From Pseudomonadota bacterium (lineage in GTDB: Bacteria > Bdellovibrionota > UBA1018 > CAIMNF01): a stretch of 7,545 nt of DNA. The number at the start of each line of letters is the position of its first letter. Position 1 is the stretch's first letter. The stretch spans positions 1 to 7,545 of the forward strand of contig JAIXVT010000214.1 of assembly GCA_027482725.1 (NCBI GenBank), written 5' to 3'. The translations under genes were made by a program, and so were the position numbers. This document shows, in pieces, positions 6,738-7,545 of the stretch. The notes beneath the pieces are model-generated. The model did no database searches. It saw only the letters and a list, made by a program, of their open reading frames with translations, and was not told the origin of the DNA.

Positions 6738-7313
6738 GTGATTTTTAAAGAAGACGACTTTTTGGAATGGGATTTTGAAACCCCCGATATCGTGGGGACG
6801 TGGTTAGCGTTTAACGGGAACCGTGAAGCGTTTAGGGCAGGGGTATGCGCTTTTGGGGAGCGCGTATTGGGTCCTGAGCATAAGGGGATTCATTTACAGT
6901 TTAGTGACTTGGGTGCGCCCCGGTTTTCTCTGAATTCAGCTCGGGGCAATGTCAAAATGCGTAACTTGAGCTACGCGCACACCGAAAGTTGGGGATGTAT
7001 CATTCTAAGTAAAAACGATGCTTTACAAGTCGGGGTCGATATTGAGTTGTTGGAGCGACGTTTTGAAAAGGACCGAGCGCGGCAAATTATTGAGCGCTAC
7101 GGTCCGGTGCGCGTTAAACACCAAAGCTTTATCGAGTTTTGGGTGGAGCGTGAGGCTTACGCTAAGGCTACTGGGCTTGGTTTAGTACGGTCGCAAGCGG
7201 GTTGGGTGCCGCTGTGCGGGCGTAAGCCAAAGGAATCCCCGGTCGCATTCTATCCGCTCCCCAAATGTCCGGCGGGGGTAGTGGGGGCGTGGGTCAGTAC
7301 GCAGGTCGATTAA
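6738..7313 (+). CDS. 4'-phosphopantetheinyl transferase-like protein (Sfp/AcpT type)
   Basis: 191 residues from a GTG start; an in-frame TAG at 6732 lies just upstream, and no Met comes early enough to be the start. The family moves 4'-phosphopantetheine from CoA to the serine of acyl or peptidyl carrier proteins. Recognisable motifs are LSYAHTESWGCI (H81), VGVDIEL (Mg ligands D101 and E103) and FWVEREAYAKATGLGL (W135, E139, K143). The usual Lys of WxxKE is R138, a conservative change. Length and motif spacing fit a short Sfp-like member. No carrier protein or synthase lies in the window, so its target is unknown; it may be the sole or an accessory housekeeping enzyme. The gene is divergent from hmgA, and its stop overlaps the stop of the facing RCC1-repeat gene by 4 bases. 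Confidence 0.75.
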   Translation: MIFKEDDFLEWDFETPDIVGTWLAFNGNREAFRAGVCAFGERVLGPEHKGIHLQFSDLGAPRFSLNSARGNVKMRNLSYAHTESWGCIILSKNDALQVGVDIELLERRFEKDRARQIIERYGPVRVKHQSFIEFWVEREAYAKATGLGLVRSQAGWVPLCGRKPKESPVAFYPLPKCPAGVVGAWVSTQVD

Positions 7314-7545
7314 AAAAAGGATTGGGTTTGGGTGGGGACCAGCCGGTCGGTTGTGGTGCCATCGCCGAGTTGTCCAAAGTTGTTAGATCCCCAGCACCAC
7401 GTGGAGTTGTCTGTTTTGATGGCGCAGGTATGGCTACCCCCAGCGGCCGAAAAGATTTTTGTGACACCAGCACTGAGAACGAGCACCGGAGTATTTCGTT
7501 GAGTTGTCGTGCCGTCGCCCAGTCGTCCGAAAGAATTGTCTCCCC
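7310..7545 (-). CDS. RCC1-repeat protein, C-terminal part (gene continues beyond window)
   Basis: The minus-strand frame is open from the window edge to TAA at 7310-7312, giving 77 residues of C-terminus. It holds two RCC1-type repeats: GDNSFGRLGDGTTTQRNTPV, then after SAAGGSHTCAIKTDNSTWCW a second GSNNFGQLGDGTTTDRLVPT, a period of 51 residues. The HTCAI and TWCWG cysteines are typical of bacterial secreted RCC1 proteins rather than eukaryotic Ran regulators. These form beta-propellers of unknown partner, often exported or surface bound. The N-terminus, including any signal peptide, is outside the window. The short ending VPTQTQSFF follows the last repeat directly. Confidence 0.85.
   Translation of the reverse strand, partial: GDNSFGRLGDGTTTQRNTPVLVLSAGVTKIFSAAGGSHTCAIKTDNSTWCWGSNNFGQLGDGTTTDRLVPTQTQSFF
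7350..7392. repeat. RCC1 coding repeat, copy nearest the gene end
   Basis: This segment matches 7503-7545 at an offset of exactly 153 bases, with about 31 of 43 positions identical by eye. It encodes the GSNNFGQLGDGTTTD block of the last RCC1 repeat. The similarity reflects repeat duplication within the RCC1 gene. Confidence 0.75.
7503..7545. repeat. RCC1 coding repeat, copy at the window edge
   Basis: This is the partner of the copy at 7350-7392, 153 bases away, and encodes GDNSFGRLGDGTTTQ. It reaches the end of the window, so further copies probably follow. Confidence 0.75.

Noticed and set aside
7313..7350. A bidirectional terminator between the PPTase-like gene and the RCC1 gene
   Set aside because: There is only an A-run at 7312-7318 with no stem nearby that I could find.

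Overview
The window looks like chromosomal DNA from a Gram-negative bacterium of moderate GC content. It is gene-dense, with almost no intergenic space. A chemotaxis methylesterase, a predicted lipoprotein, a homogentisate dioxygenase and a cysteine-bearing RCC1-repeat protein together suggest a proteobacterial or Bdellovibrionota-like lineage. That placement is an inference; no rRNA or other taxonomic marker is present.

Positions 2-4785, plus strand: five genes run head to tail, and each adjacent pair shares a 4-base start/stop overlap (ATGA three or more times, TTGA once), so they look like one translationally coupled transcript. First comes the 3' part of a gene whose product aligns with the linker and methylesterase domain of CheB but lacks the whole catalytic triad. 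Next is an apparently active CheB (receiver plus methylesterase, all key residues present) with an extra N-terminal domain resembling a catalytically dead CheD. Then come a PlsC/LPLAT-type acyltransferase and an NAD-binding SDR protein without the usual active-site Lys, a pair reminiscent of the mycobacterial Rv0502/Rv0501 pair. Last is a predicted lipoprotein with a trypsin-like fold in which the His and Ser catalytic positions both read Glu.

Positions 4727-6697, minus strand: hmgA (homogentisate 1,2-dioxygenase) followed 6 bases later by nth (endonuclease III with unusual cysteine spacing), probably co-transcribed. nth converges on the lipoprotein gene and overlaps it by 59 bases.

Positions 6738-7313, plus strand: a 4'-phosphopantetheinyl transferase-like gene, divergent from hmgA across a 40-base gap. 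It converges on the C-terminal end of an RCC1-repeat protein (7310-7545, minus strand), and the two stop codons overlap.

The most striking theme is the run of apparent pseudoenzymes in the first five genes: a dead CheB, a dead CheD-like domain fused to a live CheB, an SDR without its Lys, and a dead trypsin fold. All of these rest on by-eye alignment and need profile or structure searches. I saw no tRNA, rRNA, CRISPR array, insertion sequence or convincing terminator.
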